Part shown: positions 63,202 to 64,000 of the stretch, piece after piece
Layout: each line of letters starts with the position of its first letter
Position numbering within the stretch: position 1 is the first letter of the stretch
Assembly (NCBI RefSeq): GCF_000242455.2
Contig: NC_019892.1
Coordinates: 2,976,001-3,040,000 of the forward strand
DNA: 64,000 bases
Source: Singulisphaera acidiphila DSM 18658
GTDB lineage: Bacteria; Planctomycetota; Planctomycetia; Isosphaerales; Isosphaeraceae
Reading direction: 5' to 3'
Position numbers and translations under genes: made by a program
The notes under the pieces: model-generated
What the model was told of the DNA's origin: nothing
Database searches by the model: none
Seen by the model: the letters and a program-made list of their open reading frames with translations, nothing else

Positions 63202-64000
63202 GTGAGGATTGCCCGGATCACGTCGTCCTTGCCTTATTGCAAGCTGCACAGTGGCCCGCCGCGAAGACTTTATCCGCGATCGACGGCCGAAGCGTCATGC
63301 AAACAAAACCTTTTTGGGCGTGGCGACTTTGTAAATGCAGAGTGGGGAACCGATCATCGCGAGCGCCGCCCCACATCCACGCAATACGTCATCATGGCGC
63401 ATCGCAGGTGAGATTCTCGCTCGGACTGCATACAAACGGAAGAGAATGAGGTGGACTTCCGGAGAGAAGACCTCGCTGGCTGGGCTGGCCCACGTGTGGT
63501 CCGTGATGGCTCAGTCGCACAAGGCCAGATCAGACTCAAGGCCAAGCTTTCGGGCGCCCCCCTTACAAGAGCGCACCATATCTTGCTCTTGCTCCGCAAC
63601 TACGGACCACACGTGGGTCAGGTCACTCCGGAGTCAGAGTACCGAGTGAGAACCCCGCCCGAAGCCCGGTCCTTGACGGACGAAGATGCCAGACTCGATG
63701 GAGCCCGGCGTATCTCCCGTGATTCTCGTTGGCCATTCCCTGGCCATTAAGGAGGGGGCGACTTTTTTTCTACCAATCGCTTTCGCCGCTTCAATTGGCA
63801 ATTAACCAATAATGGCCAGTGAATCTCTGAGAACAATGCAGACCCAGACGAATCCCCAAACTGTCAGCGCGAATCGGCTTGATCAATGCTGCCGCATGTC
63901 GACACTGAACCTTGCAATCACCAACCCTCTTTCACCTGATTCAGACGACCAAGGCCCCCCATGAGCCCGCCAGTGCTTCACATGGAACCCGGAATCATAT
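63202..64000. other. closing non-coding region with structured inverted repeat
   Basis: No complete gene is supported. It holds the FHA gene promoter (leftward), the inverted repeat at 63485-63621, and a T run at 63763-63769 (after GGAGGGGGCGAC). A 42-residue open frame at 63836-63964 ends in an ATGA overlap with an ATG at 63961 that could begin a gene beyond the window; this is speculative. Confidence 0.4.
63485..63621. repeat. 26-base imperfect inverted repeat with 85-base interior
   Basis: Arms 63485-63510 and 63596-63621 are near-complementary (22 of 26), with the perfect core CCCACGTGTGGTCCGT. A smaller CAAGAGC/GCTCTTG hairpin lies inside the interior. It could be a folded RNA, a small mobile element or a protein-binding site. 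Confidence 0.55.

Noticed and set aside
1..64000. tRNA, rRNA genes or CRISPR arrays
   Set aside because: No cloverleaf with a GTTCRA-type arm, no rRNA-like conserved stretch and no regularly spaced short repeats were seen by eye; a covariance-model scan was not possible.

Overview
The window looks like a chromosomal segment from a planctomycete, probably near Isosphaeraceae/Singulisphaera. The evidence is paired DUF1549/DUF1553 (planctomycete cytochrome c) and DUF1501 proteins, a Rhodopirellula-type ISAzo13 transposase, many exported Tat or Sec proteins, high GC and mostly single-gene transcription units. No rRNA, tRNA or CRISPR array was found by eye.

Bases 1-14,100 hold an unusual partial type VI secretion (T6SS) locus. 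It has a zinc-ribbon/tandem-FHA protein, a minus-strand run tssK-tssL-short tssM, a divergent 1314-residue membrane-anchored protein whose N-terminal domain resembles a caspase fold without its catalytic His and Cys, and clpV (tssH). The tssM product is only the cytoplasmic half of the usual protein and its nucleotide-binding motifs are degenerate. The sheath, tube, baseplate and spike genes are not here. A complete IS4-type element with 49-bp inverted repeats sits between the 1314-residue gene and the clpV terminator.

Bases 15,000-38,000 are mostly scattered single genes: an exported Gfo/Idh/MocA oxidoreductase, asnS, a GNAT acetyltransferase, two membrane-fusion adaptors with no transporter partner nearby (one with two metal-binding motifs), a lone DUF1501 protein, an acidic repeat protein, a SnoaL/DUF4440-like exported protein, an aldo/keto reductase, a TauD-like dioxygenase, a DinB protein, a DUF5060/DUF4038 glycosidase, an SDR, a small membrane protein and a beta-propeller/phosphoesterase fusion.

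Bases 38,000-59,500 form a catabolic, surface-enzyme region. It contains an acetamidase/formamidase, two cytochrome-DUF1553 plus DUF1501 operons, a large SGNH-sialidase-SGNH protein between them, a ceramidase-like lipoprotein in an operon with a double alpha/beta hydrolase, and a sugar-dehydrogenase/tri-haem cytochrome fusion. Together these suggest extracytoplasmic breakdown of decorated polysaccharides and lipids coupled to electron transfer; this is inferred from families and context.

Bases 59,500-64,000 hold an ISAzo13-type transposase with an altered first catalytic position, a second tandem-FHA protein and a non-coding end with an inverted-repeat structure.
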